In this document: one piece after another, positions 17,405 to 27,209 of the stretch
Layout of the letters: the number at the start of each line of letters is the position of its first letter
How positions within the stretch are numbered: position 1 is the stretch's first letter
DNA from: Acinetobacter gerneri DSM 14967 = CIP 107464 = MTCC 9824
GTDB lineage: Bacteria; Pseudomonadota; Gammaproteobacteria; Pseudomonadales; Moraxellaceae
Reading direction: 5' to 3'
Assembly: GCF_000368565.1 (NCBI RefSeq)
Contig: NZ_KB849542.1
Span: 1 to 64,000 of the forward strand
DNA length: 64,000 nt
Position numbers and translations under genes: made by a program
The notes under the pieces: generated by a model
Database searches by the model: none
What the model was told of the DNA's origin: nothing
Seen by the model: only the letters and a program-made list of their open reading frames with translations

Positions 17405-18546
17405 TCGAATATGAACTCCTAAAAATCATCTGGTGGGTACTCGTTGGGGTATTACTCATTGGCTTAGCGCTAACAGATGGTTTCGACATGGGATCAATGG
17501 TTCTCATGCCATTTGTCGGCAAAAAAGATGAAGAACGTCGCGCTGCAATCAATACGATTGCACCGCACTGGGATGGTAACCAAGTTTGGTTAATCACTGC
17601 TGGTGGTGCGATTTTTGCTGCATGGCCTATGGTTTATGCGGTCGCCTTCTCTGGAATGTACTGGGCGCTGTTATTGGTACTGTTTGGTTTATTCTTACGT
17701 CCTGTCGGTTTCGACTATCGTTCTAAACTAGAAAATACCAAATGGCGCAATGCTTGGGACTGGGGTCTATGCGTTGGTGGTTTAGTTCCTGCTCTTGTAT
17801 TCGGTGTAGCTTTCGGTAACTTATTCCTTGGCGTACCTTTCACACTTGATGAAACTGTTCGCTCTAGCTACTCAGGTAACCTCTTTGGTCTACTTAATCC
17901 ATTTGCCTTAGTTTGCGGTATCGTCAGTTTATCAATGCTATGCGCGCATGGTGGTGCGTGGTTAATGCTTCGTACTGATGGTGCATTACGTGAACGCTCT
18001 GCAAAAGCAACTCAGCTTATGGGTCTCGTTTTCCTTGTATGTTTCTTAGGCGCTGGTGCTTGGTTATACTTCGGCAACATCGAAGGTTATACCCTTGCAA
18101 CTAACTTCGATACAAATGGTGTTGCAAATCCATTGGCTAAACAAGTGATCGAAAACTCTAACCATGGTTGGATGAATAACTACAGCAAATATCCGATTAC
18201 GATGATTGCACCTATCGTGGGTATTTTAGGTGGTTTAATTGTTGTCTTTGCTGCGGGCAAGAACAAAGCAGGTTTAAGCTTCCTCGGTTCAAGCTGTGCC
18301 GTTACAGGCGCGATTTTAACTGCAGGCTTTGCATTATTCCCATTCCTTCTTCCTTCAAGCGAAAGTGCTATCTCTAGCTTGACTATGTGGGATGCCGTTT
18401 CTAGTCACAAAACTCTTGGTGTAATGACTGTAGCAGCGTGTATCTTCGTACCAATCATCCTTTGTTATACTTTCTGGTGTTATTACAAGATGTGGGGTGT
18501 TGTTACAAGCAAACACATCGAAGAAAACTCACACAGTTTGTACTAA
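17401..18546 (+). CDS. cydB: cytochrome bd ubiquinol oxidase subunit II
   Basis: Second large subunit of the bd oxidase, 381 residues with eight to nine predicted transmembrane helices. It shows family landmarks [20 protein letters not shown] at the N-terminus and [17 protein letters not shown]. It starts in an ATGA overlap with cydA and has GAGGAGG upstream, so it is translated together with it. Together with cydA, cydX and cydP it makes a complete oxidase. Confidence 0.97.
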   Translation: MIEYELLKIIWWVLVGVLLIGLALTDGFDMGSMVLMPFVGKKDEERRAAINTIAPHWDGNQVWLITAGGAIFAAWPMVYAVAFSGMYWALLLVLFGLFLRPVGFDYRSKLENTKWRNAWDWGLCVGGLVPALVFGVAFGNLFLGVPFTLDETVRSSYSGNLFGLLNPFALVCGIVSLSMLCAHGGAWLMLRTDGALRERSAKATQLMGLVFLVCFLGAGAWLYFGNIEGYTLATNFDTNGVANPLAKQVIENSNHGWMNNYSKYPITMIAPIVGILGGLIVVFAAGKNKAGLSFLGSSCAVTGAILTAGFALFPFLLPSSESAISSLTMWDAVSSHKTLGVMTVAACIFVPIILCYTFWCYYKMWGVVTSKHIEENSHSLY

Positions 18547-18569
18547 GCAGCACATTAGGAGAATAAATT

Positions 18570-18671
18570 ATGTGGTACTTCGCATGGATACTTGGAATTT
18601 TAATGGCATGCTTTGCAGGTGTACTAAGTGCACTCTATATCGAAAGCCATCAAGATTTAGATGAGGAATAA
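18570..18671 (+). CDS. cydX: cytochrome bd small subunit CydX
   Basis: A 33-residue single-helix protein beginning MWYFAWILGILMACFAG and ending in an acidic tail, ESHQDLDEE. This is the typical CydX pattern (MWYFAWILG), which stabilises the haem environment of cytochrome bd. AGGAG precedes the ATG. It sits 23 bp after cydB and 3 bp before ybgE. Confidence 0.93.
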   Translation: MWYFAWILGILMACFAGVLSALYIESHQDLDEE

Positions 18672-18674
18672 CAG

Positions 18675-18971
18675 ATGACAACAGCAGTGGCAACTCCGAA
18701 AAAAAATGGCATGCAAATAACCGTAATGATCATTTCATTTCTGTTGGCATTGCCTTTATCTGGCGTTCTATTGGTGAACCCTGCCCTAATGCTTGATAGC
18801 AATGGTCATTATAACCATAGCGTGTTAATGCTGGTCATGATTGGCATATCAGGTGGCTTTATCTACGGTGTTGGTTTCATCCCTAGATTTTGGTTATGGA
18901 AATGGTTATTTAGCCCATTTATAGCATGGCCTCTTATGCTAATTGGCTATTATTTATGGTTCTTTAACTAA
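18675..18971 (+). CDS. ybgE: cyd operon protein YbgE
   Basis: A 98-residue membrane protein with three hydrophobic segments (about residues 15-35, 48-68 and 75-95), the last ending WPLMLIGYYLWFFN. It matches YbgE, the last gene of many cyd operons, whose role is not established. GAGGAATAACAG lies before the ATG, inside the end of cydX. The operon terminator follows immediately. Confidence 0.8.
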   Translation: MTTAVATPKKNGMQITVMIISFLLALPLSGVLLVNPALMLDSNGHYNHSVLMLVMIGISGGFIYGVGFIPRFWLWKWLFSPFIAWPLMLIGYYLWFFN

Positions 18972-18983
18972 TTTTCAAAGCTT

Positions 18984-19013
18984 AAAAAAAGACCTCAAAT
19001 TGAGGTCTTTTTT
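18984..19013. terminator. terminator after the cyd operon
   Basis: AAAAAGACCTCAA / TTGAGGTCTTTTT hairpin ending in a T run, with an A tract on the other side. It serves cyd and the converging acetyltransferase gene. Confidence 0.88.
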
Positions 19014-19050
19014 ATGTCTAGACTTAAAATTTACGAATATAAGCAAAATG

Positions 19051-19575
19051 CTAAATCAGCGTTTTTTGCATTTCAATCAAATTTAAATCCAATAAAGGCA
19101 TCCCTAGGTTTGCATCTAGAGGATAGTCTTCTATCAATCCTGTTTTCTTATATCCTCTGCGTTCATAGTATTGGATAAGTTCTTCACGTACATTAAGCAC
19201 ATACATATTGATTGCTTTTATGTTTGAATTGTAGATTTGTAAAAATTGCTCAGCCCTACCCAACAAAGTTTTTCCTATACCAGCTTGCTGAAAAGATGGA
19301 TCTATACAGAAGGTTCCTATTTCTGCGTATGTTTCATAAAATGTTATTCCAATACAAGCAATTAACTGCTTTGATCGTGTATCAGGGCCTTCTATAACCA
19401 TCAATAAAAACCCTGGCTTGTTCAATTCCTCAAATAATTGATCTTGTGTAATTCTTGAGCCCGAGACATATTGGGTTTCATTCGTCCAGCTTTTATCAAT
19501 ATTATTTCGATATGCATTATTTATTAAACGAACTAAATTAGGAATGTCATTATTAAGTGCAAATCTATACTTCAT
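19051..19575 (-). CDS. GNAT family N-acetyltransferase
   Basis: Predicted acetyl-CoA-dependent acetyltransferase of 174 residues; the substrate cannot be told. The acetyl-CoA-binding motif A is seen as PSFQQAGIGKTLLGRAE (Q-x-x-G-x-G/A), with strand 4 FCIDP before it and the ERRGYKKTG motif B near the C-terminus. The N-terminus starts directly in the fold (YRFALNNDIPNLVRLIN). AAAGGA precedes the ATG. It stands alone between two hairpins. Confidence 0.88.
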   Translation of the reverse strand: MKYRFALNNDIPNLVRLINNAYRNNIDKSWTNETQYVSGSRITQDQLFEELNKPGFLLMVIEGPDTRSKQLIACIGITFYETYAEIGTFCIDPSFQQAGIGKTLLGRAEQFLQIYNSNIKAINMYVLNVREELIQYYERRGYKKTGLIEDYPLDANLGMPLLDLNLIEMQKTLI

Positions 19576-19594
19576 ATCATCCTTTTAAAATTAT

Positions 19595-19621
19595 AAAAGA
19601 TCGTTCTTATCACGATCTTTT
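19595..19621 (-). terminator. terminator after the DUF2057 gene
   Basis: AAAAGATCGT and ACGATCTTTT form a 10-bp stem with a 7-base loop. On the minus strand a T-rich run follows, in the right place to end the upstream minus-strand gene. Confidence 0.75.
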
Positions 19622-19693
19622 ATCATATTTTTAAAGAATATAAATACTTTTCTAGAAAAATTTCTTATTTTTTATAAAATTACACAATCAAAA

Positions 19694-20377
19694 TTATTGA
19701 TTCGCCAACCAAGACATAAATCTTTGGCGTTCTGCTTTAGATGCCTTTTGCCAAATTTCAATCATTTGCTGATCAGCCGAGTTTGCTGAAACATGCTGTT
19801 GCACAGCATTTGTTTGAACTGGTGCAGGTGTAGCACTTGCAACTACAGCTGCCTGAGGTTGGTTTGCATAGACTGCTTGTGGTTGGTTACTAGGCGTTTT
19901 GGTATCTTGAGTCAAATCAAATACGCGACCAAAGACCCCACTTTTAAACCACGGTTTTGCTTGGTTATTTGCACCTGTTTGTTGAACAATCAATTTATTA
20001 TTTTGATCAAAAATTGCAACTGTTGGTTGTTCAGCAAATTTTTTTGCTTCATCAAAATTGCGTGGAGCCCCCACCAAACTTATACTATATTTTTGCCCAT
20101 CTATAAGATTTGGTGCTGTAACGGTGACTACACCTGATTTTAAAATATCATGTTCACCATCCATATGCTCAAAATAACCTTGATAGCGTACACTTAATGA
20201 GACTTGACCTGGATCAACTTTATATTCATTTTTTTTTGTTCTTAAAATTCCCGCATTTACTTCTTGGTCATTGACAGCCAAAATTACAATATCTTCAGGA
20301 GCTGAAATTGTTACTGCAGCAAAAATAGAACTACTCATCATCAGGCCAATTGCTGCCAAACCCATTTTAAATGCCAT
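19694..20377 (-). CDS. DUF2057 (YccT-like) periplasmic protein
   Basis: Exported protein of about 227 residues. The signal peptide (MAFKMGLAAIGLMMSSSIFA) is followed by a YccT/DUF2057-like domain with VTISAPEDIVILAVNDQEV and the later YSISLVGAPRNFDEAKKFA. A Gln/Pro/Ala-rich linker and a short C-terminal helix (EIWQKASKAERQRFMSWLA) are unlike E. coli YccT. The frame opens at TTG 20398, but the ATG at 20377 gives a clean signal peptide. Function unknown; E. coli YccT has been linked to envelope stress and curli, which need not hold here. Confidence 0.72.
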   Translation of the reverse strand: MAFKMGLAAIGLMMSSSIFAAVTISAPEDIVILAVNDQEVNAGILRTKKNEYKVDPGQVSLSVRYQGYFEHMDGEHDILKSGVVTVTAPNLIDGQKYSISLVGAPRNFDEAKKFAEQPTVAIFDQNNKLIVQQTGANNQAKPWFKSGVFGRVFDLTQDTKTPSNQPQAVYANQPQAAVVASATPAPVQTNAVQQHVSANSADQQMIEIWQKASKAERQRFMSWLANQ

Positions 20378-20754
20378 CTTTAACGTATCTCGTGTCAATA
20401 AACTAAAAAATTTATTGAACTATGCTACGTATGCGTGACATTTTTATGACAAACAAAATTTAGCTGAGCTAGAAAAAGTAATTCTATTGGTACTATCACG
20501 AACCGTATATCTGAAATTAAATAAATAAACTATTAAAAAATGAATATTTATATTATATATAAAACAATATTAAGTATTTGAAAATAATCATTATTTTTAA
20601 AATTTCTGTCATACTTCTTAGCTATACTGATTTAATTCAAAGCTAGCTATCCAATACTTAATATATTTTTTATTTAAATAAAAAATATATTTAAGTGTTC
20701 AATATTACTTTGCCTCTAAACAAAGACATAAATTAAATAATCAAGGATCGTTTC
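20378..20754. other. divergent promoter region with a long AT hairpin
   Basis: No gene. It separates two divergent exported-protein genes. An imperfect inverted repeat of about 21 bp per arm (20654-20675 with 20676-20698, one bulge) could fold in the 5' leader of the rightward gene. No T run follows it, so its role is unclear. Confidence 0.45.
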
Positions 20755-21948
20755 ATGTTGAAATCAAATCAAAATCATTTAAAAAAAATACTTTCTGCGA
20801 GTCTTATCGCGTTGAGTTTACTCAGCCCGTTAAGCATACATACAGCTCAGGCAGCAAATAACATAAGCAACACTCAAATCTCCCCCTTTCAACTTGTGCA
20901 AATCACACAAAATATAAAATTAAATATGGCGCAGAGGAATCTCTCTGCCAATGAGAAAAATCTATATAGAAAACTCTATGATATTGCCAACAATACACCC
21001 AGTTTATATAACCCAGCTATTCAATCACCAACTGAACAATACGAACATATCCGTAAGCAAATACGTCAACAGTTTGTAACAGTGAAACAACTTGCAGCGC
21101 AAACTTATGGCAGCAATGCTCAACAAAAAAATTTACTCGCTACAAATGCTTTTATTTTGATGTATTACGATGCACTGAGTCGTAAAAATCCAAATTTTTA
21201 TTGGCCAAATTTAGGCGTATTCGTTGCCAATGATGTACGTTCAAATTATGCACTTACATTTTCATTATCCAATGCTTTAGACCCATTAAAACTCAGCAAC
21301 TCACAAAATATCATGATTGCTGGCAAGAACATTCCGACTTTGCAAAATACAATCATGCAGGCAAATCAAGCGTTGATCCAAGGTCAGGCAGACGTCATGG
21401 CAGATATTGGCGGTTTAAGTATTTTACATCAACACTATGATTCGGCTGAGCTTGCAACTGTGCTTTCTCCATACGGCGCAAATCTACGCAAAGCATTTTT
21501 GTTGCAGAAAGTCGCTGACGAATATGCCAAGAGCAAAGGGAATACTGATAAACAGTTTAAAAGATTGGCAACTGATGCTGCGATTGGCTTTGGAATCCAT
21601 GAACAAGAGAAAATTTTACAGCCAATGTGGGACCAAGCACTGATGCGTGATTTTGCAAAAATCAATGATTTTATGCTTAGTCTTAGCCTTGAAAATGTCG
21701 GACTCCGTGGTGATATTTTCATAGGGGTCAATAAATTTAAGTTGATTTTTACACCATACCTCATCATCCGTGCCCCTCTATCAGCAACCAATTTAGCATC
21801 TTTACAAGACCGTATAGCAATCGCCCGTAATGGTTTTACAGTACTCAACAAATGGAAATCCAACCCTGCTTATTCACGCTGGATTCCTATTTACCAAAGT
21901 CAAATTGGGCAAGGTGAAGGATTGTATGAACCTATCGGCACTAGATAA
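20755..21948 (+). CDS. exported protein of unknown function
   Basis: Not recognised with certainty. The 397-residue product has a signal peptide with a lysine-rich start and cleavage after HTAQA (about residue 33). The mature part is mostly alpha-helical in character, with FILMYYDALSRKNPNFYWPN and several QTIMQANQAL-type helices. It contains no cysteines in the mature part. The middle faintly recalls DUF2515-type proteins (aromatic-rich W/F-rich helix), but this is too weak to name it. RBS-like AAGGAT lies before the ATG. It is probably periplasmic and is followed by a strong terminator. Confidence 0.6.
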   Translation: MLKSNQNHLKKILSASLIALSLLSPLSIHTAQAANNISNTQISPFQLVQITQNIKLNMAQRNLSANEKNLYRKLYDIANNTPSLYNPAIQSPTEQYEHIRKQIRQQFVTVKQLAAQTYGSNAQQKNLLATNAFILMYYDALSRKNPNFYWPNLGVFVANDVRSNYALTFSLSNALDPLKLSNSQNIMIAGKNIPTLQNTIMQANQALIQGQADVMADIGGLSILHQHYDSAELATVLSPYGANLRKAFLLQKVADEYAKSKGNTDKQFKRLATDAAIGFGIHEQEKILQPMWDQALMRDFAKINDFMLSLSLENVGLRGDIFIGVNKFKLIFTPYLIIRAPLSATNLASLQDRIAIARNGFTVLNKWKSNPAYSRWIPIYQSQIGQGEGLYEPIGTR

Positions 21949-21993
21949 TGATGAAAATTGAATCAATATCTCAAACTACAATCTTATAATAAA

Positions 21994-22019
21994 AAAAGCT
22001 GCTCTAAGAGCAGCTTTTA
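21994..22019. terminator. bidirectional terminator
   Basis: AAAAGCTGCTC and GAGCAGCTTTT form an 11-bp stem with a 3-4 base loop, A tract before and T tract after. It lies between converging genes. Confidence 0.85.
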
Positions 22020-22078
22020 AAAAGGATAATGCACCTACAATCGGATTAAGCTTACAGGGCATACTCTCCTATTTTCGA

Positions 22079-22675
22079 TTATGCACTGAATGATTTGAAA
22101 CGATCAGCATCATTCATAAATGCTTTATCAGCAGCAGGCGCTTCAACTGAACCGAATACAAGTTGAGCACGTAATTTCCAGTTTGCAGGAATATCAAATA
22201 CTTGAGCAACTTCTTCATCAATAATCGGGTTATAGTGTTGAAGTGATGCACCCAAACCTTTTTCTGATAAAGCAGTCCATACAGCAAATTGTGCAATCGC
22301 AGTTGAATGCTCAGACCATACTGGGAAGTTGTCTGCATAAGCTGCAAATTGTTCTTGTAAACCTTTTACAACATTTTGATCTTCGTAGAACAATACTGTA
22401 CCGTAACCTGCTGCAAAGCTGCTGATTTTTCCTTTTGTAGCTTCAAATGCTTCAGCAGGAACAACTTTACGTAAAGTTTCAAGCACGATTTCCCAAAATT
22501 TTACATGAGCAGCACCATACAAAGTTACTGCGCGGCTAGATTGTGAGTTAAATGCTGATGGGCTGTGTTTAATTGCATCAATGATGGTTTCTTCAATTTG
22601 AGCTTGCTCTAAAGAAACTTGGTTACCAATTGCATAAACTGTACGGCGTTGTTTGATCTGATTTAAAAATGACAT
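22079..22675 (-). CDS. nitroreductase family protein
   Basis: FMN-dependent NAD(P)H oxidoreductase of 198 residues. N-terminal QIKQRRTVYAIG is the flavin-binding start of the family, with SPSAFNSQSSRAV giving the FMN phosphate contacts. The middle AQFAVWTALSEKGLGASLQHYNP matches the short HBN1/Frm2-like group of nitroreductases. Family members reduce nitro compounds or quinones; the physiological substrate is unknown. AAGGAT precedes the ATG. It stands alone next to the T6SS cassette, and nothing ties it to that function. Confidence 0.85.
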   Translation of the reverse strand: MSFLNQIKQRRTVYAIGNQVSLEQAQIEETIIDAIKHSPSAFNSQSSRAVTLYGAAHVKFWEIVLETLRKVVPAEAFEATKGKISSFAAGYGTVLFYEDQNVVKGLQEQFAAYADNFPVWSEHSTAIAQFAVWTALSEKGLGASLQHYNPIIDEEVAQVFDIPANWKLRAQLVFGSVEAPAADKAFMNDADRFKSFSA

Positions 22676-22798
22676 GCGATTATCCTTGTGTTGACCCTTT
22701 GGTCATATTTCTTAAGATGTGCCCAGTTTATAAATTCGGAGTGTTCTAGTCAGCTTTATAATTATTACAATGCGTTCTATATTTGCAATGATCGAATG

Positions 22799-24163
22799 TT
22801 ATGACATTCCTATAACAGTAATTTCATCATCGTGATGCTGATCAAAATGCATAGTCACTTTATCTTCAATAAATACACCAAACATAAATTGATAAAGTAG
22901 TTGTAAAGTTTTCGTATCACCGAGGCTATAGTCAAAATTGAGCAAATGATTTGTCTGAATTGGAACAAAAGCAAAATATTGTTCTAAAAAGTTCTCTTTA
23001 CTCATATCTGGTGGTTGATTTATAAGATGGAAAAAAGGCGTTAAATCATTATATTGTTCGATTTTTAACAGATTTAATTGAGTAAAGCTCTCATATAAAT
23101 TATTTTTCGCAAATGTAATTTTTTTAAAGTAATTCATATCCAATATATCAACTTGATTCGCTATTAAAAACAAACTTCCAGAAAATTCACAAGGTGCATA
23201 TTTATTGTCTATAAAATTGATAATATATTTTAGTTCCTCTACATCCAAACCAGAATCGGCAAAAATAACAATATCAATTTTTGATTGCTCATTATTGGCA
23301 CTTTTTATAATATTTAGAAAATATTCATAAGCTACTTGCTGACTCTGATAAAGATAAAATATTTTTACCTGTTCTTCGATGATTCCAACCTGATCTAAAT
23401 AAGACAATATCCACTTACTAATATCATGCTCTTGTAACGATTCTTTGATTTTATCAGACAAAATAATATGTATATCTAATCGTTTTAAATCTACTGGACT
23501 ATCTTCTATAATTTCTGAAGTACTTTCCGTAAAATCCATATCCTTCCATTTAGGATGAATTCTATATTGATGATTTAAAGCAGTACGATAATATTTTTCT
23601 GCCAACATAAAATGTAATGCTATTTTTTCTAGAACCGGCTTTTGCTGTATTAATTCCTTCTTTATCATAGCCTTAATTCGATGTGATTTATTGTATTTTT
23701 GATCATTTTCATCCACTTTTAAATCTTGTATTTTGCTACTAAATATAGCCAACTTTGTTTTTTCAAATAAATCCGTATCAAATATCGGTATCGGTTGATT
23801 GTTCTCTTTGAGTATAATTTCACCATTATGTCCCAAACTGCTATTAAGCTGTGGTGAGTATAACTTCACGATTTGAATTTTTGCTTCCGCCTTTTCATTT
23901 TTTATTGACTTAATTTCTTCATTTTCTTGTTGTATATGGTCATGGTTTACTTTTTTCTCCGTTTTCTCCACTGTTCCTTTTTTTAAAAAATACCCTATTG
24001 AACATAACAATGAAAATCCAAATGGAAATAGAATCCCTAAAAATAAAATTTGGTTATCTGTAGGATTTTTTTGTACGATTCGCCAATAAAATAATAATAG
24101 TACCAATATAAAGATACAGATCGTAAAAAATAAAAACACTGTAAATAATAATCTTTTTAACAT
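22799..24163 (-). CDS. two-helix membrane protein at the end of a T6SS lipase cassette
   Basis: Not recognised. About 454 residues with two N-terminal transmembrane helices (LLFTVFLFFTICIFILVLL and, after a short loop, FLGILFPFGFSLLCSIGYF). A lysine/glutamate-rich linker leads to a large soluble domain containing LDIHIILSDKIKESL and KIDIVIFADSG. A TTG at 24193 extends the frame, but the ATG at 24163 gives a typical membrane N-terminus. It follows the lipase gene by 95 bp. Position, length and topology recall the Tla3 adaptor (DUF2875) that loads the Tle3 lipase on VgrG in Pseudomonas aeruginosa, but I see no decisive motif. It could also be a further immunity protein. Confidence 0.6.
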   Translation of the reverse strand: MLKRLLFTVFLFFTICIFILVLLLFYWRIVQKNPTDNQILFLGILFPFGFSLLCSIGYFLKKGTVEKTEKKVNHDHIQQENEEIKSIKNEKAEAKIQIVKLYSPQLNSSLGHNGEIILKENNQPIPIFDTDLFEKTKLAIFSSKIQDLKVDENDQKYNKSHRIKAMIKKELIQQKPVLEKIALHFMLAEKYYRTALNHQYRIHPKWKDMDFTESTSEIIEDSPVDLKRLDIHIILSDKIKESLQEHDISKWILSYLDQVGIIEEQVKIFYLYQSQQVAYEYFLNIIKSANNEQSKIDIVIFADSGLDVEELKYIINFIDNKYAPCEFSGSLFLIANQVDILDMNYFKKITFAKNNLYESFTQLNLLKIEQYNDLTPFFHLINQPPDMSKENFLEQYFAFVPIQTNHLLNFDYSLGDTKTLQLLYQFMFGVFIEDKVTMHFDQHHDDEITVIGMS

Positions 24164-24257
24164 TTTATTTATCTCATCATATTTGTATTTCAATCAATAA
24201 TGAAGAACTATTTTTATATCAATATAAATAAAAAAACTTTTTATATATCATCTACCC

Positions 24258-26117
24258 TCAATTAATATCCAATGCAATTTTAGCAATGCAATATAGTGTG
24301 CAACGCTGGCTATCTTTATGGGCGTAATTACTAGCATGGTCATAGCCATTAATCACAAATGTCTGTTTTAAATTTCGTCCTTCAGCTCGAGTATCCGCAC
24401 CAGATTGATAACAAACGGTCCCATCTCCGGGCGAGGTAGGATGAATTTCAACTTTAAATGTCGCTTTGTTATTTTTAGATATTTGATATTGTTCGTCAAA
24501 AATGACCTCACGAACGCCATCTTGTTCATTTTCATCATTTTGTACGATAACAAACCGTGACTGTGTTTCCGCCGAATTTGCACCTTCAGAAGCATCATCG
24601 GTCGCTGGAATCTTTTGATTTACCCCATATTTTTCTACTAAATTGATCAATTCATCTTCTGTACTAATGTTTAATTTATCGTGACATGTCCATGTGACTT
24701 GACCAAATGCCTTATGATCATCATCCTGAGCATAATGTGCATAAGTATTTTCGTGATAATGATCCTTGATAAGGTTATGTAATTCTAATACTACATCAAT
24801 AACTTTCGTATATTCATCAAAAACTGTTTTTCCATTCTTTGAATCAAGTTTTTCAGTTATTTGTCCCGATGGATCAATATAATCTTCATTCACCATCTGC
24901 CACCAGACGTCTTTTTTCTTATAAATTTCCGTATATGGATCATCTGTTTGGGGCAAGTATGCCGTGATGGTACCATTATTACTTTGGCTCTTTGTTTTTG
25001 TCGCTTTAAGTATTAACCATGCTTTTGGAGAATTGGGAATTTCAATATTATTTCTAAAATTAGCAAAGGGTAAAAGTTCCAAGGCTCCTGGTGCACTTGC
25101 TAAAACCGCTGTCAAATCTTTAGAGTCTTTACCAAACATCGGAGCTGCAACCCAAGCACCAATTTTATCAAATAAACCACCATCGGTTGCTTTAAATCCA
25201 TCCCACCCCATAGTTAGACGTTGATATACTGCAGGTGCCCCACTAGCAGGCATTACCCCATGTACCACTCCAACGATATTGTCTTTTATACTCGGATTTT
25301 GTATCAAGGCACGTGTGACCAATCCCCCCATACTATGGGTAACAATAATAAATTTTTTAAAAATAGAACTAGGGAATTCTTTTTTTAACTGTTGCATGAC
25401 TTCATTGTTCATCCTAGCTGCAACTAATTCTGCTGAGCTTTTATTGGTATCCAACCAATTATAACCACATGCAAAAACAGGAAAAGCATAATTAACCAAT
25501 GCCTTGTGATCCATCTCTTCAAGAAGTTCAAAAAATTTGTCTGGTTGCCAATTTTTATTGATATGATCCTGTTTTTTCTTAATCTTTCCTATTTTTACTA
25601 TTTTCTCCCACTCATCTGTCCCTTTAAAACCATCATCAGTACGATTTTTGATGTTATTGATAAGATTATGATTTAGATAAGACTCTAGATAAATTAATAT
25701 CTCACCGTACCCCTTAGACCAGACAGATCCCCAACCTCTATCTTTTGCAATTTCCTGTGAAATATATGGGATTAACTTCTTATTAAGCTTAATTTCACCA
25801 TCATACCCAACCATTGTAGATTTTAAATCAAGTTCAGTTTGACGTTTTGCTGCATCTTTCTTTTTCCATAAACTTATTTCTTTTATTCCTTTAGCAATGC
25901 CATTCGGAGGATACCAAATATGCTCCTTATTTTCATTCATTAAGTTTGAACCCATTATTCCTGGTATAAAAATAATTGGAACAACAAATGGTGGTGGTGG
26001 ACTGACTTCACATATGGTTTTAGTATCACTGGGTGTAGTTTGAGAAATATAACCAACTTGATTATTTACTGTCTCTATTTCATAAGCATCATGTATATAA
26101 GCTTCTTCTGTATTCAT
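24258..26117 (-). CDS. T6SS lipase effector, Tle4-like alpha/beta hydrolase
   Basis: Predicted antibacterial phospholipase delivered by T6SS, 619 residues with no signal peptide. The oxyanion-strand motif VPIIFIPGIMGSNL is at about residues 47-60. The nucleophile elbow is VTHSMGG at about 260-266, with Ser as nucleophile. A PGAP1-like region follows. The C-terminal GDGTVCYQSG and NGYDHASNYAH supply the likely Asp and His of the triad. Two Tli4-type immunity genes lie directly upstream and vgrG lies beyond them. Membership in the Tle4 family is inferred from those immunity genes and the fold. GGGGAC precedes the ATG. Confidence 0.8.
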   Translation of the reverse strand: MNTEEAYIHDAYEIETVNNQVGYISQTTPSDTKTICEVSPPPPFVVPIIFIPGIMGSNLMNENKEHIWYPPNGIAKGIKEISLWKKKDAAKRQTELDLKSTMVGYDGEIKLNKKLIPYISQEIAKDRGWGSVWSKGYGEILIYLESYLNHNLINNIKNRTDDGFKGTDEWEKIVKIGKIKKKQDHINKNWQPDKFFELLEEMDHKALVNYAFPVFACGYNWLDTNKSSAELVAARMNNEVMQQLKKEFPSSIFKKFIIVTHSMGGLVTRALIQNPSIKDNIVGVVHGVMPASGAPAVYQRLTMGWDGFKATDGGLFDKIGAWVAAPMFGKDSKDLTAVLASAPGALELLPFANFRNNIEIPNSPKAWLILKATKTKSQSNNGTITAYLPQTDDPYTEIYKKKDVWWQMVNEDYIDPSGQITEKLDSKNGKTVFDEYTKVIDVVLELHNLIKDHYHENTYAHYAQDDDHKAFGQVTWTCHDKLNISTEDELINLVEKYGVNQKIPATDDASEGANSAETQSRFVIVQNDENEQDGVREVIFDEQYQISKNNKATFKVEIHPTSPGDGTVCYQSGADTRAEGRNLKQTFVINGYDHASNYAHKDSQRCTLYCIAKIALDIN

Positions 26118-26135
26118 CTTTTAAGTCCCCCTATA

Positions 26136-27158
26136 TTAAAATTTTCTTATACTTTTCATGATTGACTCATATAACTTTAATGCTTCTATTTCAGTTAAAC
26201 TGGCTGTTTTACTTGTAAATGACTCATAACCCGTATTAACTTCCAGTTTAATTAAAGGGTCTAATGATTGTCTTGATGTCCCTGTATGCTCCCATAAAGC
26301 ACTAATCCCATCCTTGCCTTTCATCGGCTCAATTGTGATCCATTCTTGACCTTGTAATCCTGTTGAACCCGACTGATTTTTTATGCCTTTGCGAATAGTC
26401 CCTTTTTCTATTTGACGCTTCGATTGTCCAACTTTTAATAATTTTTCTGTTATGCGAGGAATTAGCTCTAAGGTCGGTTGTAATGTTGCCTCTTCTTCAA
26501 AACGAATAACAACTGAAGGATATTTAATAAAATCAAATGAAAACTGTTGCATACTATAACGGTATTTTTCTCCTGAATCTTTGATAAAGCCTTTATCTAT
26601 ACAAAACCCAGCTTCTGCTGGAACCTCATGATCGCCTCTAGCCCTTAAGTTTTTTACTATATGCTCTATTGTTTCATCACTACGAAGTTTATTGGCTTCA
26701 CGATTTCCATACCCTCCTTCTATTAAAAATAATGTATTTTTATCTAATACAAATGCAAACACATCTATAGGTACTAAGGGATCTGGGCTATATTTACCTC
26801 GTATTATCTTAGTTAATCTTTGTCCATATTTAACTTCAGGCTTATCATCTAACAATATACGTTTACCCTCAGTTTTATAATCATTCCTTATCTTTTCTAC
26901 GGCTTGAGCATAGTCTGCTTTTGATGCATTACTTTTTACTTTTATCCTAAATGTATCAAAATTTACTGACTGACCAAATACATTTGCTTCTGCTGGTATC
27001 TCAAAGGCGTAACGTCCTAAACACCAAGTTTTTGTATCTTCGAGATTGATCGTACTCATACTTTTCCCCAATTGGTTAGTTTGCGCTGTTCCTACATAAC
27101 TACAGCTTGTATTAAAAATTGTTGTTGCTAAAACTAAAACACTAGCTAACTTTTTCAT
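26136..27158 (-). CDS. Tli4-type T6SS immunity lipoprotein, copy 1
   Basis: Predicted periplasmic inhibitor of the adjacent lipase, 340 residues. The signal peptide ends in IFNTSCSY with a likely lipid-modified Cys, although the -3 position is not ideal. The Tli4 hallmark TKTWCLGRYAFEIP follows directly. The C-terminal half has GLQGQEWITIEPMKGKDG and a second cysteine (EAGFCIDKG). It starts 51 bp after copy 2 and ends 18 bp before the lipase gene. Copies 1 and 2 share nearly identical signal sequence and ribosome-binding regions but differ in the mature part, which points to tandem duplication followed by divergence. Confidence 0.85.
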   Translation of the reverse strand: MKKLASVLVLATTIFNTSCSYVGTAQTNQLGKSMSTINLEDTKTWCLGRYAFEIPAEANVFGQSVNFDTFRIKVKSNASKADYAQAVEKIRNDYKTEGKRILLDDKPEVKYGQRLTKIIRGKYSPDPLVPIDVFAFVLDKNTLFLIEGGYGNREANKLRSDETIEHIVKNLRARGDHEVPAEAGFCIDKGFIKDSGEKYRYSMQQFSFDFIKYPSVVIRFEEEATLQPTLELIPRITEKLLKVGQSKRQIEKGTIRKGIKNQSGSTGLQGQEWITIEPMKGKDGISALWEHTGTSRQSLDPLIKLEVNTGYESFTSKTASLTEIEALKLYESIMKSIRKF

Positions 27159-27209
27159 TTATTTTCACCCCATGAAAAAACAAATCTAAAAAATTATGAT
27201 TAAAATAAA

